Source of the DNA: PHOS-HE28 sp008016945
GTDB lineage: Bacteria > Bacteroidota > Bacteroidia > Flavobacteriales_F > PHOS-HE28
NCBI GenBank assembly: GCA_963169535.1
Contig: CAUJED010000104.1
Location: 29,203 to 93,202 of the forward strand
DNA length: 64,000 nt
Direction: 5' to 3'
A model generated the notes under the pieces. That model was not told the DNA's origin and did not search any database. It worked only from the letters and a program-made list of their open reading frames with translations. How positions within the stretch are numbered: the first letter of the stretch is position 1; each line of letters starts with the position of its first letter. This document shows, in pieces, positions 16,289 to 25,045 of the stretch. Both the position numbers and the translations under genes were made by a program.

Positions 16289-17503
16289 TCACTCCTGCTC
16301 GTGCAGGATCTTGTGGCCGCCCTTCTTCAGGTACACATCGCGTTTGAAGAGCTCCAGGTCGCTGGCCATCATTTCCTTCACCAGGGCCTTGAGGTCGTAC
16401 TTGTGCTTCCAGCCGAGCTCGCGCATGGCCTTGCGGGGGTCGCCCTCCAGGTGGTCCACCTCGGCTGGGCGGTAGTAGCGCTTGTCGATGGCCACGAGCA
16501 CCTTGCCGGTCTTCTTGTCGTAGCCCTTCTCCTTCTCGGCCTTGCCCTTCCACTCGAGCTTGATGCCCACTTCGCCGAAGGCCAGGTCCACGAAGTGGCG
16601 CACGGTGTAGGTCTTTCCGGTGGCGAGCACGTAGTCATCGGGTTTCTTGGCTTGCAGCATCAGCCACATGCCCTCCACGTAATCCTTGGCATGGCCCCAG
16701 TCGCGCTTGGCGTCGAGGTTACCCAGGTACAGGGTATCCTGCAGGCCCAGTTTGATCTTGGCGGCGGCGCGGGTGATCTTGCGGGTCACGAAGGTCTCGC
16801 CGCGCAGGGGACTTTCGTGGTTGAAGAGTATGCCGTTGCAGGCGAAGATGCCGTAGCTCTCGCGGTAGTTCTTGGTGATCCAGAAGCCGTAGAGCTTGGC
16901 CACGCCGTAAGGGCTGCGCGGGTGGAAGGGCGTCTCCTCGTTCTGCGCGTGTGGGCGCACACCGCCGTACAGCTCCGAAGTGGAGGCTTGGTAGAATTTG
17001 GTCTTCTTCTCCAGGCCGAGGATGCGGATGGCCTCCAGGAAGCGCAGCGTGCCGATACCATCGGCGTTGGCCGTGTACTCGGGCATCTCGAAGCTCACGT
17101 GCACATGGCTCATGGCGGCCAGGTTGTAGATCTCGTCCGGCTGGATCTGCTGCACCAGGCGCAGGCAGTTCACGCTGTCGGTGAGGTCACCGTAATGCAA
17201 GTGAAAGGCATGGCCCTTCTCGTGCATATCGTGGTACAGGTGGTCGATACGGTCGGTGTTGAACAGCGAGCTGCGGCGTTTGACGCCATGCACCTCGTAT
17301 CCCTTGTTCAACAGCAGCTCGCTCAGGTAGGCACCATCCTGTCCGGTGACACCGGTGATGAGGGCGACCTTGCGCTTGCCCTTGGTGGCGGTGCTGCGGT
17401 CGGTCCGGACCTTGCTGGCCTTGGGCTTCTTGGCCTGGGCGGAATGGCCTTTCTGGGCGTTGGTGCCAGCGGCACGCGTGTTCTTCTTCGTCATCTTGGT
17501 CAT
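16289..17503 (-). CDS. gmd: GDP-mannose 4,6-dehydratase with a basic N-terminal extension
   Basis: Converts GDP-mannose to GDP-4-keto-6-deoxymannose. The catalytic part begins near residue 44 with KVALITGVTGQDGAYL (NAD(P) motif GxxGxDG) and contains SHVHVSFEMPEYT, STSELYG (Ser/Thr and Glu), the SPYGVAK YxxxK pair and FNHESPLRGETFVTRK. The total is 404 residues. About 43 extra N-terminal residues are rich in Lys, Ala, Thr and Arg and are not part of the usual enzyme. The ATG overlaps the cysQ stop by 4 nt (ATGA), which makes this start likely despite the extension. Confidence 0.95.
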   Translation of the reverse strand: MTKMTKKNTRAAGTNAQKGHSAQAKKPKASKVRTDRSTATKGKRKVALITGVTGQDGAYLSELLLNKGYEVHGVKRRSSLFNTDRIDHLYHDMHEKGHAFHLHYGDLTDSVNCLRLVQQIQPDEIYNLAAMSHVHVSFEMPEYTANADGIGTLRFLEAIRILGLEKKTKFYQASTSELYGGVRPHAQNEETPFHPRSPYGVAKLYGFWITKNYRESYGIFACNGILFNHESPLRGETFVTRKITRAAAKIKLGLQDTLYLGNLDAKRDWGHAKDYVEGMWLMLQAKKPDDYVLATGKTYTVRHFVDLAFGEVGIKLEWKGKAEKEKGYDKKTGKVLVAIDKRYYRPAEVDHLEGDPRKAMRELGWKHKYDLKALVKEMMASDLELFKRDVYLKKGGHKILHEQE

Positions 17504-18336
17504 TGTACGGTGAACCAGTCGTTCACCGGTTCTTGCTTGTTATAACGCAGGGGTGCGTTGGTGGTCACATCAAGGAGTTGACGGCCGGCCTCGGTGCAGA
17601 TGATCTGTCCGGCGGCGGTGTCCCATTCCATGGTCGGGGCGTAGCGGGGGTATGCGTCCGCGGCACCTTCGGCCATGCGCCCGAATTTGAGGGCGCTGCC
17701 GATGAAGGCGAGGGTCACGGTACCATGCTCCTCTTCCTTGCGCTGGATGAATGCCGCGGTCTCGGGGCTTCGATGCGAGCGGCTGGCGAGGATGGAATAG
17801 GCACGGGGCTCGTGCGCGAGAGGCAAACGGAGGCTCATGGCGGCCCGTTCATACGCCGGAACCGGGCCTTGGGTTGCTGCGTGCTGCTGGCGCCAGGCTC
17901 CGCCACCTTCCCAAGCGAAGTAGAGCAGGTCTTGCACGGGGCCGTAGATCACGCCGACCAGGGGAGAGGCGTTGCCCAGGGGAGTGTTGGTGGTGGTATC
18001 GGACCGCATCAGGGCGATGCACACGGCGAATTCGTCGTTGCGGGCAACGAACTCCTTGGTGCCGTCCAGCGGGTCCACCAGCCAGTAGTAGGGCCACGCC
18101 TGGCGCTGGGCCATGGGGATGAAGGGGCCTTCCTCGCTCATGATGGGCAGGCCGGTGGTGGCCAGCGCCTGTTCGATGGCGTGGTGCGAATCGCGATCGG
18201 CCTGGGTGAGCGGGGAGCGGTCGGCCTTCCATTCCACTGCGAAGGATCCGGCATAGACCTCCATGATGGCCTGGCCACCGGCCAAGGCAGCGCCTATGGC
18301 GGCGTTCACCATTTGCTCCAGGGAAGGGCCGGTCAT
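17500..18336 (-). CDS. cysQ: 3'(2'),5'-bisphosphate nucleotidase CysQ
   Basis: Inositol-monophosphatase-fold enzyme that removes the 3'-phosphate from PAP, a by-product of sulfate activation or sulfotransfer. The 278-residue protein has the Mg site motifs ADRSPLTQADRDSH, SEEGPF, DPLDGTKEF and MEWDTAAG. It is the first gene of the cysQ-gmd-fcl operon and overlaps gmd by 4 nt. The start at 18336 was chosen because upstream codons read through a -7 element (18346-18353), leaving about 9 nt and probably almost no leader. Its link with fucose synthesis is not obvious. Confidence 0.92.
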   Translation of the reverse strand: MTGPSLEQMVNAAIGAALAGGQAIMEVYAGSFAVEWKADRSPLTQADRDSHHAIEQALATTGLPIMSEEGPFIPMAQRQAWPYYWLVDPLDGTKEFVARNDEFAVCIALMRSDTTTNTPLGNASPLVGVIYGPVQDLLYFAWEGGGAWRQQHAATQGPVPAYERAAMSLRLPLAHEPRAYSILASRSHRSPETAAFIQRKEEEHGTVTLAFIGSALKFGRMAEGAADAYPRYAPTMEWDTAAGQIICTEAGRQLLDVTTNAPLRYNKQEPVNDWFTVQ

Positions 18337-18345
18337 CTGTGCGGG

Positions 18346-18353
18346 TAAAGGTA
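18346..18353 (-). promoter_or_regulatory. -7 element of the cysQ-gmd-fcl promoter
   Basis: TACCTTTA on the minus strand, one mismatch from TAnnTTTG, 9 nt from the ATG. Confidence 0.5.
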
Positions 18354-18433
18354 GCCGTGGTGTTCGGGCTCGGGTTCCCGGGGCGTGCCCGTCTTTGCAC
18401 GGCCTCTGGTGAATGAGCGAAGAGGCCATGGAA

Positions 18434-18463
18434 AAGCCCTGCCCGTTCTGGCGGACAGGGCTT
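18434..18463 (-). terminator. Rho-independent terminator of the zinc-ribbon gene
   Basis: On the minus strand AAGCCCTG pairs with CAGGGCTT around an inner CCG/CGG stem, and TTTTCC follows. It lies 17 nt after the stop codon. Confidence 0.75.
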
Positions 18464-18479
18464 CGCGCCAAGGTGCGGA

Positions 18480-18635
18480 TCAGGCTTTGCCCATGATCTT
18501 GAACATGCCGGTGCCGCACGTGGGGCAGGTGCCCTTCATCGCCTTGCGGCCGTTGGCCATGGTGTTCTCCTTGGGGTCCTTCATGTTGCGCTTGGCCTTG
18601 CACTTCACGCAATACGCTTCAACGGCTGCTGCCAT
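18480..18635 (-). CDS. Small zinc-ribbon protein (DUF5679-like)
   Basis: A 51-residue protein: MAAAVEAYCVKCKAKRNM and onward, ending GKA. Two CxxC pairs (CVKC near residue 9 and CPTC near residue 37) around a basic middle with AMKGTCPTCGT suggest a zinc ribbon like that of DUF5679 proteins. Function is unknown; ribbons of this size often bind nucleic acid or ribosomes. It stands alone between its own terminator and an 800-nt gene-poor stretch. Confidence 0.85.
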   Translation of the reverse strand: MAAAVEAYCVKCKAKRNMKDPKENTMANGRKAMKGTCPTCGTGMFKIMGKA

Positions 18636-19438
18636 GTTCTCTGGGTATTAAAGGTTGAACGAGAGAACAAGGTAGTTGCGTTCCCTATTGGGATACCGCC
18701 TTGGACATTGAAGGTTTTCAACGATCGTGGATGGTGAACGCGAGTTCAGCGGGGTGATCCCCAGTGCGTTCATCATGCAGGACACGCTTCTGCGGTACGT
18801 TGGCGAGGTGCGGGTCGATGGGATGGCGGACCGATACGAGCATCGCTCAGACGATCCCTCTGATCGGTGACCCTATTTGGATGTTCAGGAGCGGCCGAAG
18901 ATGCGGGACTATTCTTCTAAGGCCGGTACGAGAGACCTGGTGCAAGGCCGAAGGTGTGCAACACAAGAAGCGAAGCCACCGAGGGACGGGCGTACGGAAC
19001 AGGGCTCTCGGTGAAGGCGAGAGGAAGAAGAGCAAGTGGGTCGGGCGGGATCGGATGCCCCAATGGAATACGGTGTCGCGGACATGTGGTGTGTTGAAGT
19101 CCTTGGTGCAAGGGGCGCGTAGGGGTATTGAACCCAGCGTTCGCCCTACGGCAGTGCATTACAGCGATTGTTGATGGATCGTGAAAAGAAAACGCTTGGA
19201 ACGGATCACTCTGGATCCTTCCCACGCCCTTCGCGGGGATCCGGCGCATGTTGAAAAGTATGGAAGACTTCATCCGGCGAATGCTGACCACCGGGGCCAC
19301 TTTTGTAACCCGACGACGCCGCCTTTTCGGCCTTTGGAACGAGAGCGACGTCGGCGGGACCCGAACAGTATCCATCGTCAACGAAGAAGGAGGCCTTCCC
19401 CCTTCTGGAACACCGTCTCTCCCAAGTCGAAACATGCC
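18636..19438. other. Gene-poor stretch upstream of nrdB
   Basis: About 800 bases with no well-supported gene. Open frames on both strands lack family likeness. A 64-codon frame at 19248-19442 ends ATGA over the nrdB start, and CACTTTTG at 19290-19297 resembles a -7 element. No NrdR-like box was recognised by eye. A tRNA-like T-loop at 19121-19137 was checked and rejected. Confidence 0.5.
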
Positions 19439-20473
19439 ATGAGCACCAAGAACACCGATCCCCAGATGAGCATGGATGCGGCACTTGCCGACACGGCCGC
19501 GGCCAACGAACCCATCCTGAAGGAGAACAAGGACCGGTTCGTGATCTTCCCCATTCAGCACAACGACATCTGGCAGTTCTACAAGAAGCACGAAGCCGCC
19601 TTCTGGACCGCCGAGGAGATCGACCTCCATGCCGACCTCACCGATTGGAACGACAAGCTCAACGACGACGAGCGCTACTTCATCAAGCACGTGCTCGCCT
19701 TCTTCGCCGCCAGCGACGGCATCGTGAACGAGAACCTCGCCGAGAACTTCCTGCACGAGGTGCAGTACCCCGAGGCCCGCTTCTTCTACGGCTTCCAGAT
19801 CGCCATGGAGAACATCCACAGCGAAACCTACAGCCTGCTGATCGATACCTACATCAAGGACCCGATCGAGAAGGACAAGCTGCTGCACGCCATCGAAACG
19901 GTGGACTGCGTCAAGAAGAAGGCCGAATGGGCCCTGCGCTGGATCGGCAAGGGCAGCTTCGCCGAACGCCTCATCGCCTTCGCTGCCGTGGAGGGCATCT
20001 TCTTCAGCGGCAGCTTCTGCAGCATCTTCTGGCTGAAGAAGCGCGGCCTCATGCCCGGCCTCACCTTCAGTAACGAGCTCATCAGCCGGGATGAAGGCTT
20101 GCACTGCGACTTCGCCTGCCTGCTCTATACCAAGCACCTGCTGAACAAGGTCCCCAAGAAGACCGTGGAGTCCATCATCCGGGATGCGGTGGAGATCGAG
20201 AAGGAGTTCGTGACCGACGCGTTGCCTGTGAACCTGATCGGGATGAATGCGAAGCTCATGCAGCAGTACATCGAGTTCGTGGCCGATCGCTTGTTGTTGG
20301 AATTGGGCAACGAGAAGATCTACAACGCCACCAACCCGTTCGATTTCATGGAGATGATCTCGCTACAGGGCAAGACCAACTTCTTTGAGAAGCGCGTGGG
20401 CGAGTATCAGAAGGCCGGTGTGTTGAACAAGGACAAGGATCAGAGCAAGTTCACGCTGGATGCGGATTTCTGA
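19439..20473 (+). CDS. nrdB: Class I ribonucleotide reductase, small (radical) subunit
   Basis: Makes the radical that starts NDP reduction in partnership with NrdA. The 344-residue protein carries the ferritin-like diiron sites: GIVNENLAENF (Glu), AMENIHSETYSLLID (ExxH and, four residues after the His, the radical Tyr), EGIFFSGSF (Glu) and RDEGLHCDFAC (Glu, His). The presence of the Tyr makes it a tyrosyl-radical enzyme rather than a class Ic type. The start at 19439 begins MSTKNTDPQMSMDAA; a longer frame reaches back to 19181 but the added sequence is not conserved-looking. nrdA follows after 240 nt. Confidence 0.96.
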   Translation: MSTKNTDPQMSMDAALADTAAANEPILKENKDRFVIFPIQHNDIWQFYKKHEAAFWTAEEIDLHADLTDWNDKLNDDERYFIKHVLAFFAASDGIVNENLAENFLHEVQYPEARFFYGFQIAMENIHSETYSLLIDTYIKDPIEKDKLLHAIETVDCVKKKAEWALRWIGKGSFAERLIAFAAVEGIFFSGSFCSIFWLKKRGLMPGLTFSNELISRDEGLHCDFACLLYTKHLLNKVPKKTVESIIRDAVEIEKEFVTDALPVNLIGMNAKLMQQYIEFVADRLLLELGNEKIYNATNPFDFMEMISLQGKTNFFEKRVGEYQKAGVLNKDKDQSKFTLDADF

Positions 20474-20713
20474 GATGCGGGGTTGGGTGTTGGCGGGCTG
20501 CGTGTAGCGCGGTGGACCCGTGGACAAGCAGAACACGGAACACGGTCAGCTGCAACGCATTTCACCGGATCTCACATCGGTCGGTTCACGAAGAGCCGGA
20601 TCGAGGTCTCGGGAAGGAGGGGGAAGGGGGCCATCTTACAGTCGGGAAAAGTGACAGGAAAACCAACACGGAAGGCGGGAGCCCGAAGTGCGTAAAAACA
20701 AGGAACAAGGAAC

Positions 20714-23095
20714 ATGTACGTTATCAAGCGCGACGGCCGCCGGGAGGCGGTGAAATTCGACAAGATCACTGCGCGGGTGAAGAAGCTGTGCTACGAGTTG
20801 GACCCCATGGTGGATGCCACCGTGGTCACCATGAAGGTGATCGACGGCATCTTCGATGGGGTGACCACCACCGAGCTGGATAACCTCACCGCCGAGGTGG
20901 CCGCCACCATGACGGTGAAGCACCCGGATTATGCGCAACTCGCGAGCCGCATCGCGGTGAGCAACCTGCACAAGAACACCAAGAAGTCCTTCAGCGAGAC
21001 CATGAAGGACCTTTACGTGTACCTGGATCCCAAGACCGGAGAGCGGGCCGCGCTACTCGCCGATGATGTCCACAAGATCATCCAGGACAACGCTGACGTG
21101 CTGGACAGCGCGATCATCTACGACCGCGACTTCAACTACGATTACTTCGGGTTCAAGACCTTGGAGCGGAGCTATCTCCTGCGTCTGCATGGCAAGGTGG
21201 TGGAGCGTCCGCAGCACATGCTCATGCGCGTGGCGGTGGGCATCCATAAAGTCGACATCGACAGCGCCATCCGCACCTACAACGACCTCAGCGAAGGTTG
21301 GTACACGCATGCCACGCCCACGCTCTTCAACGCAGGCACGCCGAAGCCGCAGATGAGCAGCTGCTTCCTGTTGCAGTTGAAGGAGGACAGCATCACGGGC
21401 ATCTACGACACCCTGAAGCAGTGCGCGCAGATCAGCCAGAGCGCGGGCGGCATCGGCCTCAGCGTGCATAACCTGCGGGCCAAGGGCAGCTACATCAAGG
21501 GCACCAACGGCACCAGCAATGGCATCGTGCCCATGCTGCGTGTGTTCAACGACACCGCGCGGTATGTGGACCAGGGTGGAGGAAAGCGGAAAGGCAGCTT
21601 CGCCATGTACTTGGAGCCCTGGCATGCTGATGTGTTCGACTTCCTCGAGTTGAAGAAGAACCATGGCAAGGAGGAGATGCGGGCCCGCGATCTGTTCTAC
21701 GCATTGTGGATCCCGGACCTGTTCATGAAGCGCGTGGAGCAGGGCGGCGACTGGACCTTGATGTGCCCCAACGAATGCCCCGGCCTCAGTGACACATGGG
21801 GTGCCAAGTTCGAGGAACTGTATGAAGGCTACGAGGCCGCAGGCAAAGGCCGCCAGACGGTGAAGGCGCAGGACCTGTGGTTCAAGATCCTGGAAAGCCA
21901 GATCGAGACCGGTACGCCCTACATCCTCTTCAAGGATGCCGCCAACGGCAAGAGCAACCAGCAGAACCTGGGCACCATCAAGAGCAGCAACCTCTGCACG
22001 GAGATCATCGAGTACACCAGCCCCGACGAGGTGGCCGTGTGCAATCTCGGCTCCATCGCGCTGCCCAAATTCGTGGAGAAGGGCAAGTTCGATCACAACA
22101 AGCTCTTCGAGGTCACCTACCAGCTGGCGCGCAACCTCAACCGCGTCATCGACCAGAACTACTACCCGATCCCCGAGGCACGTCGCAGCAACATGCGCCA
22201 TCGCCCCATCGGCATCGGCGTGCAGGGCTTGGCTGATGCGTTCATCCTCATGCGCCACCCCTTCGATAGCGTGGAGGCCAAGGTGCTGAACCGCGAGATC
22301 TTCGAGACGATCTACTACGCCGCCCTCACCGCAAGCAAGGACCTCGCGAAGGAGGAGGGCCCGTACGAGACCTACGAAGGCAGCCCCATGAGCCAAGGCG
22401 TGCTCCAGTTCGACATGTGGGGGGTGAAGCCGAGCGATCGTTGGGAATGGGACGTACTGCGTAGTGAGATCGAACAGCACGGGGTGCGCAACAGCTTGTT
22501 GCTGGCACCGATGCCCACCGCCAGCACCGCACAGATCCTCGGGAACAACGAGTGCTTCGAACCGTACACCAGCAACATCTACACCCGCCGTGTGCTCAGC
22601 GGCGAATTCGTGGTGGTGAACAAGTACCTGCTGCGCGATCTGGTGAAGCTGGGCCTGTGGGGCGATGAGTTGAAGAACAAGATCGTGGCCGCCAACGGCA
22701 GCATCCAGCACATCCCGGAGATCCCGCAGAACCTCAAGGACCTGTACAAGACAGCCTGGGAGATCAGCCAGCGGACGATCATCGACATGAGCGCGGATCG
22801 TGGGGCGTACATCTGCCAGAGCCAGAGCCTCAACATCTTCATGGAGAACGCCAACTTCGGCAAGCTTACCAGCATGCACTTCTATGCGTGGAAAGCGGGC
22901 TTGAAGACGGGCATGTACTACCTGCGTACCAAGGCCGCCACGGACGCCATCAAGTTCACGGTGGATAAGGCCAAGCTGAGTGAGCCGAACGTGGTGAAGG
23001 CCCCGGAGGTGGTTGTTGCCAACGAGGATGTGGCCCAGGCGCAGATCGCCTGTTCGCTGGATGATCCGGAGGGATGTGAGATGTGTTCGGGGTAG
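20714..23095 (+). CDS. nrdA: Class I ribonucleotide reductase, large (catalytic) subunit
   Basis: Catalyses reduction of ribonucleoside diphosphates to deoxy forms. The 793-residue protein starts with an ATP-cone (MYVIKRDGRREAVKFDKI) for allosteric activity control. The barrel has the redox Cys in PQMSSCFLLQL, the NLCTEI motif with the thiyl-radical Cys, EVAVCNLGSIALP, and the loop MPTASTAQILGNNE. The C-terminus EGCEMCSG holds the mobile CxxC pair. A purine-rich AAGGAACAAGGAAC stretch precedes the ATG. The gene ends with a strong hairpin. Confidence 0.97.
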   Translation: MYVIKRDGRREAVKFDKITARVKKLCYELDPMVDATVVTMKVIDGIFDGVTTTELDNLTAEVAATMTVKHPDYAQLASRIAVSNLHKNTKKSFSETMKDLYVYLDPKTGERAALLADDVHKIIQDNADVLDSAIIYDRDFNYDYFGFKTLERSYLLRLHGKVVERPQHMLMRVAVGIHKVDIDSAIRTYNDLSEGWYTHATPTLFNAGTPKPQMSSCFLLQLKEDSITGIYDTLKQCAQISQSAGGIGLSVHNLRAKGSYIKGTNGTSNGIVPMLRVFNDTARYVDQGGGKRKGSFAMYLEPWHADVFDFLELKKNHGKEEMRARDLFYALWIPDLFMKRVEQGGDWTLMCPNECPGLSDTWGAKFEELYEGYEAAGKGRQTVKAQDLWFKILESQIETGTPYILFKDAANGKSNQQNLGTIKSSNLCTEIIEYTSPDEVAVCNLGSIALPKFVEKGKFDHNKLFEVTYQLARNLNRVIDQNYYPIPEARRSNMRHRPIGIGVQGLADAFILMRHPFDSVEAKVLNREIFETIYYAALTASKDLAKEEGPYETYEGSPMSQGVLQFDMWGVKPSDRWEWDVLRSEIEQHGVRNSLLLAPMPTASTAQILGNNECFEPYTSNIYTRRVLSGEFVVVNKYLLRDLVKLGLWGDELKNKIVAANGSIQHIPEIPQNLKDLYKTAWEISQRTIIDMSADRGAYICQSQSLNIFMENANFGKLTSMHFYAWKAGLKTGMYYLRTKAATDAIKFTVDKAKLSEPNVVKAPEVVVANEDVAQAQIACSLDDPEGCEMCSG

Positions 23096-23115
23096 GAGTA
23101 TAGACCGAACGAATG

Positions 23116-23159
23116 AAACAAGTCGCAGGGCTCACGGAAGTGGGCCCTGCGACTTGTTT
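23116..23159. terminator. Strong hairpin after nrdA
   Basis: A perfect 16-bp stem, AAACAAGTCGCAGGGC against its complement ending TTGTTT, with a 12-nt loop, 20 nt past the nrdA stop. It is usable in both directions. Confidence 0.85.
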
Positions 23160-23277
23160 ATGGAATTTGACGTCCCGCACCATGGATGGTGTGGAGGAAT
23201 TCGTTCCTTCGTCCTACACCCGGCGGCGGCATGGGAACCATTCGGTCGACCGGACCATCAGATCCCCACCAAACACC

Positions 23278-24636
23278 ATGTGCATATCCGGTCGGAATTT
23301 CGCGCTCGCCCTTTGCTACGGCATCTTGGCCATGGCGCAAGGCCAGTGGACCACTGGTGGTGTGTTCGCCTCCTCTCAGCAGTTCAGCGGGGCGCTGGCT
23401 TTCGATGAGGACAACGCGATCTTCGTGAACGGCTCAACCGATCCGTGGAACCTGAACTACGAGGGCCAGATCGTGGCCACTACCGGTGGCAATGCAGGTC
23501 AGGGTACGGTGTTCTATTATCCGGCAGGCACCGTACTGGAGGATGTGGATGGATGGGCCGGAAGCACACCAGCTTATGTCGATGGCTACTACTGGGTGGT
23601 CGGCAGCAGACGCACCATGACCAACCAGATCAGGCGCAGCCTTGTGATCCGGAACATGCCGGGCCAACTGCCCAGTTCCTTCACGGAAGTGTTCACCGGA
23701 TCGAACAGGTACTATCGCTGCATCGACATGCTGGATGTGGACAACGGCTTCTGTGGTGGTGCATCCGTGGCAGGTGATGGATCGATCGATCGCACCACTG
23801 ATGGAGGTGTGACGTGGGTACAGACGGACACTTTCCCGGGGCAAGTGATCTCGCGCATCCGCTTCGTGAACGGATCGCTCGGCTTCGCCGTGAGCAACGG
23901 TTCACATTGGAACGCGAACGGCACCATCGACCTGCCCGATAGTGGCAACGTGTACCGCACCATGGATGGCGGTGCTTCCTGGCAGATCGTGCTTTCTGCC
24001 GTCGGTACGGGTTTCAGTGGTGTGTGGTTCACCGATCAGCTGAACGGTTGTGTGACGCGCAACGATGGAGCCATCCTGCGCACAACGGATGGTGGTACGA
24101 CCTGGCTACCGACAACGATCGCACTTGCTCCGCCGTTCCTGCTCACTGCGGTGACCGGCACGCCGAGCGGGACATTGTACGCCAGCGGTTATCGTGCTGA
24201 CAACAGCGGGGCCATCATCCTCTCGAGCATCGATGGGGGAGCCACATGGCAATTGAACCATTACTCATCGACAGGTGTCGGCAGGCGCATCAACAACATC
24301 TATTTCCTGAACGACGACGTGGGCTACGCACCGGCCTGGACCTGTGTATGGAGCACGGGCAACGGCGGCAATGTGGCGACAGCCCTTCCGAGCACCCATG
24401 CCTCAACGACCGCCCTGCTCTATCCAAACCCGAGCTCCACTACGGTACAACTGGAACTGGCAAGAACAGGAGCCGTTGTCCGAGTGATCGATCTGCAAGG
24501 ACGCACAGTGATCGGTGGCCTCCGCACATCGGACCTGCGCACTGTGATTGATGTCTCGGAACTGGCGGCGGGGCTCTATCAGGTGGAGGTCGTGACCGGA
24601 GACGACGCCACGATGCTCACGTTGCAGAAGGAGTGA
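23278..24636 (+). CDS. T9SS-exported beta-propeller (Ycf48/BNR-like) protein
   Basis: A 452-residue secreted protein. The signal peptide is MCISGRNFALALCYGILAMAQG. The body holds repeated Asp-box-like units of the photosystem assembly/BNR kind: RTTDGGVTW, RTMDGGASW, RTTDGGTTW and SSIDGGATW, predicting a beta-propeller. The final 80 residues form a type A sorting domain (LLYPNPSSTTVQLEL, VRVIDLQGRTV, VIDVSELAAGLYQVEV, ending KE). The start at 23278 was chosen for the signal peptide; upstream codons run through the nrdA terminator. The binding partner is unknown. Confidence 0.9.
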   Translation: MCISGRNFALALCYGILAMAQGQWTTGGVFASSQQFSGALAFDEDNAIFVNGSTDPWNLNYEGQIVATTGGNAGQGTVFYYPAGTVLEDVDGWAGSTPAYVDGYYWVVGSRRTMTNQIRRSLVIRNMPGQLPSSFTEVFTGSNRYYRCIDMLDVDNGFCGGASVAGDGSIDRTTDGGVTWVQTDTFPGQVISRIRFVNGSLGFAVSNGSHWNANGTIDLPDSGNVYRTMDGGASWQIVLSAVGTGFSGVWFTDQLNGCVTRNDGAILRTTDGGTTWLPTTIALAPPFLLTAVTGTPSGTLYASGYRADNSGAIILSSIDGGATWQLNHYSSTGVGRRINNIYFLNDDVGYAPAWTCVWSTGNGGNVATALPSTHASTTALLYPNPSSTTVQLELARTGAVVRVIDLQGRTVIGGLRTSDLRTVIDVSELAAGLYQVEVVTGDDATMLTLQKE

Positions 24637-24668
24637 TCCAACTGCACGTAGCGTGGCCGCGTTTCATA

Positions 24669-24762
24669 GCGTAGCCTGCGGCTGAGCTCGCCGAGAACAG
24701 GAGCACGGTAAAATATGGCAACCCTTGCGTTCGCTGGCATGCTGAGCAGCCGCAGGCTACGC
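24669..24762. repeat. Long inverted repeat after the propeller gene
   Basis: GCGTAGCCTGCGGCT at 24669-24683 is exactly complementary to AGCCGCAGGCTACGC at 24748-24762, with a 64-nt spacer. It could be a terminator, or a REP-like element repeated elsewhere in the genome. Confidence 0.55.
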
Positions 24763-25045
24763 GCGGATCAACGGATCACTACGACCGGTCGATCTTCGAC
24801 AACCCCGGCTCGTCCTGATAGTCCCGCTCCGAGCTGTAGCAATAGTCGTGTGGTTGTTCACCCGACCGGCGCGTATAGAGGACGACTTGTCCGGTCCCAA
24901 CACCTGTATCCGGGTATGGCGACAACTCGGCTCAACGATCACGCCCGACCGTGCATGGCATGACCCTGCGCTGAGGGAAGCCTGCTGGACCGCCCGATAG
25001 GATCGGGAGCGCGGTGGTCTGTGGCACACCCCTACCGCAAAGACC
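24763..25045. other. Intergenic stretch without a supported gene
   Basis: Between converging genes, after the inverted repeat. The open frames are Arg/Ser-rich shadows; nothing else is recognised. Confidence 0.4.

Noticed and set aside
19121..19137. tRNA-like T-loop (GGGTTCAATACCC on the minus strand)
   Set aside because: Only three of five T-stem pairs form and no acceptor, D or anticodon arm can be built around it.
18764..19174. 136-codon plus-strand frame upstream of nrdB
   Set aside because: Arg/Ser/Gly-rich, no domain, no start signal; other frames in the stretch are equally open.
19181..19438. Extended N-terminus for NrdB
   Set aside because: The added 86 residues are Arg/Pro/His-rich and precede a normal family start; the region is better read as leader.
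21053..22879. 608-codon open frame opposite nrdA
   Set aside because: A shadow of the GC-biased third codon positions of nrdA; no family likeness.
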